Source: Chitinophagales bacterium 33-2
Lineage (GTDB): Bacteria > Bacteroidota > Bacteroidia > Chitinophagales > Chitinophagaceae
Reading direction: 5' to 3'
DNA length: 45,282 nucleotides
NCBI GenBank assembly: GCA_002050435.1
Contig: MWYV01000041.1
Span: forward strand, 1 to 45,282
The position numbers were made by a program, and so were the translations under genes. Of this stretch, positions 43,828 to 45,282 are shown one piece after another. The notes beneath the pieces are model-generated. The model saw nothing but the letters and a program-made list of their open reading frames with translations. It was not told where the DNA came from and made no database searches. Numbering within the stretch: the first letter of the stretch is position 1; every line of letters starts with the position of its first letter.

Positions 43828-44326
43828 TGCAATTAAGTATTATCTAAAGAGTTCTATAGATATAATTTAGGGCCCAGACATATTGACATTGGAAACAGAA
43901 AAGGTTTTTGAAAATCAGCCCTTAGGGAACTGAAAGCTGCCTGATGAAGACTGGCGAGTTGAAATCATCATCATGTTTTATATTCCGTGTTCAATTAAGA
44001 AAAGTTGAACTCATGGAAATCCTTCATTAAGCAACCTATCCCCATTAGCCCGCTGATGGTGACAAACGCCTTTAACCGGTTTGTCCACATTTTTTAATTG
44101 TTAAACTGCACCTCATCAATTCGTCGATTTACTATCGCTTCCGTTTATTAATCGTACCTTTTACCTATATTATTGTACTTCTCTTTACGCAGTTATTTAA
44201 TCTTCTCAACTGCAATCGATTCTGGCGTAATAATAACCGGGCTTAAAGCCTGGGAGTTCTGATAAGTCACTTTAAAAAGCAATACCGTTGCCTTGTTGTT
44301 TTAAGGCAGAAGGCAAGCAAAAATTT
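43828..44326. other. About 0.5 kb without a recognisable gene, upstream of the CheB-CheR fusion
   Basis: A/T-rich. Contains a GTTCAA/TTGAAC inverted repeat (43989-44010) and a CCGGGC/GCCTGG hairpin near 44238-44253. Short open stretches exist but none is convincing. No exact TAnnTTTG box was found close to the ATG at 44327, so the promoter of that gene is unclear. Confidence 0.5.
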
Positions 44327-45282
44327 ATGAAATCAACAGCAACCAAAGCAGCCACAGGCAAAAAGGGCAAAGCCACTATAGCGGCACAAGCAACCGCTAA
44401 CCCGGTGCTGGCAACCGAAAAAATAGCTCAAACGGATAATGAAAAAAAGCATGGGAAAAAGATTCTTTCCGATAACCTCTTCCCGGTAGTAGGCATTGGC
44501 GCCTCTGCGGGCGGCCTCGACGCATTTAAGCGCTTGCTAAAAGCCATTCCCGAAAAATCAGGGATGGCATACATTATCGTGCAGCACCTTGACCCTAATC
44601 ATAAAAGTATACTCACCGAGCTGCTGCAAAAAATTACACCGATACCGGTAGAAGAAATAACCGACAACGTTGAAGTGAGGCCTGACCATATTTATATCAT
44701 CCCTTCTAATAAGCTGTTGACAGCTACTGATGGCGTGTTGCAACTATCTGACCGACTGCCGCGCAATTACAAAACGATGTCTATTGACCTTTTCTTCTGC
44801 TCGCTGGCCGAAGTGCATCAGAGCCATGCCATTGGTGTTGTGCTTTCCGGCACCGGCAAAGACGGAACAGCAGGACTAAGGGCCATCAAAGATCAGGGCG
44901 GCATCACCTTTGCGCAAGAGCTGCAATCTTCTTCGCACGATGCCATGCCGCAGAGCGCGATTGATGCCGACGTGGTCGACTTTATTTTACCTCCGGAAGG
45001 CATACCCGAAAAATTATTGTCTGTTTCCAAAGCATTCAAACCCGTTTCCGGACTGCCGGAAGACGCTGCCGAAGTAGCGCTTGAAATTGGCTTTAAGCAG
45101 ATTCTTTTTCTGCTGCGTATCCGCAAAGGCGTTGATTTTTCGTATTATAAGCAAACTACCATTCGCCGGCGCATCACCCGCCGCATTGCACTGAGCCTGA
45201 AAGGCAGTATGCCTGAATACCTCGCCTTCCTGAAAACGAACGGTGAAGAGCAGGATATGTTGTTCCAGGACCTGCTGATTCC
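44327..45282 (+). CDS. CheB-CheR fusion protein (methylesterase/methyltransferase signalling protein), 5' part
   Basis: The open frame runs from ATG 44327 to the window edge (318 codons) without a stop. Residues 1-45 are a basic Ala/Thr/Lys tail. Residues about 55-240 are a CheB methylesterase domain with the catalytic serine in VVGIGASAGGLDA, the histidine in IIVQHLDPNHKS and the aspartate in LSGTGKDGTAG. From about residue 260 a CheR methyltransferase N-terminal domain begins (ILFLLRIRKGVDFSYYKQTT, RRRITRRIAL). Such fusions usually go on to PAS and histidine-kinase domains. No receiver domain precedes CheB, so it is not a standard chemotaxis CheB. Codon choice favours G/C-ending codons more than the preceding accessory stretch. 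Confidence 0.9.
   Translation, partial: MKSTATKAATGKKGKATIAAQATANPVLATEKIAQTDNEKKHGKKILSDNLFPVVGIGASAGGLDAFKRLLKAIPEKSGMAYIIVQHLDPNHKSILTELLQKITPIPVEEITDNVEVRPDHIYIIPSNKLLTATDGVLQLSDRLPRNYKTMSIDLFFCSLAEVHQSHAIGVVLSGTGKDGTAGLRAIKDQGGITFAQELQSSSHDAMPQSAIDADVVDFILPPEGIPEKLLSVSKAFKPVSGLPEDAAEVALEIGFKQILFLLRIRKGVDFSYYKQTTIRRRITRRIALSLKGSMPEYLAFLKTNGEEQDMLFQDLLI

Noticed and set aside
42065-45282. Attachment-site duplication of tRNA-Ser
   Set aside because: Looked for the tRNA 3' end (GGGTTCGAATCCC and following bases) downstream and found no second copy inside the window; no integrase gene is present.

Overview
The window looks like Bacteroidota chromosome, most likely Chitinophagaceae or a close relative. 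This rests on several lineage markers: the gliding ABC-transporter genes gldF/gldG, a MurF-alanine racemase fusion, HemJ in place of HemG/HemY, a Bacteroidota-type IleS followed by a cysteine-poor DksA-like gene, and repeated TAnnTTTG promoter boxes close to start codons. No rRNA, CRISPR array, insertion sequence or prophage was seen.

Layout. (1) 1-429: a broken left edge. The 5' part of lpxC runs into a 97-bp inverted copy of part of the araC gene at 1252-1348, which looks like a chimeric join. (2) 568-2915: an AraC-type regulator with a cysteine cluster, a NicO/UreH-like membrane protein and an unknown membrane protein. (3) 2973-12805: a complete C5-route heme pathway. hemA-hemC-hemD-hemE-hemF form a tight reverse-strand operon, followed by hemB and hemL; hemH and hemJ run divergently. 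Together they cover every step from glutamyl-tRNA to protoheme. A frameshifted four-helix-bundle gene bracketed by heptamer repeats sits between hemB and hemL. The hemL leader is a perfect 7-bp tandem array of about 22.6 copies. (4) 12933-17527: a TonB-dependent receptor, a 108-bp intergenic tandem repeat, a BamA/TamA-like barrel and a lipoprotein cytochrome c. (5) 17631-23470: ileS, a DksA-like protein with a histone-H1-like tail built of three identical 213-bp repeats, a YcxB-like protein and a GNAT acetyltransferase. (6) 23637-28189: acpP-fabF-rnc, methylmalonyl-CoA epimerase, cysteine desulfurase and an A-type Fe-S carrier. (7) 28278-34884: gldF-gldG, terC, murF-alr and lspA. (8) 35110-42152: fumC, an NlpC/P60 lipoprotein, gltX with a B12-binding mutase subunit and a crotonase, a polysaccharide deacetylase, tatD and tRNA-Ser(GGA). 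(9) 42200-45282: an eroded accessory stretch after the tRNA. It holds an Abi/HEPN gene with an in-frame stop, a decayed membrane-protein remnant, about 0.5 kb without a gene, and the 5' part of a CheB-CheR fusion that runs off the right edge.

Functional links. The heme genes, the Fe-S genes (iscS, iscA) and possibly the TonB receptor all concern iron and tetrapyrrole use. The epimerase, the B12-binding subunit and the crotonase suggest methylmalonyl-CoA/acyl-CoA metabolism. Most of the window is housekeeping. The unusual material is in the repeats (heptamer, 11-mer, 108-bp and 213-bp units), in how some of them supply stop codons or leaders of neighbouring genes, and in the right-hand accessory stretch. 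I found no convincing new multi-gene system. The strongest candidate novelty is the heptamer-bracketed four-helix-bundle cassette between hemB and hemL.
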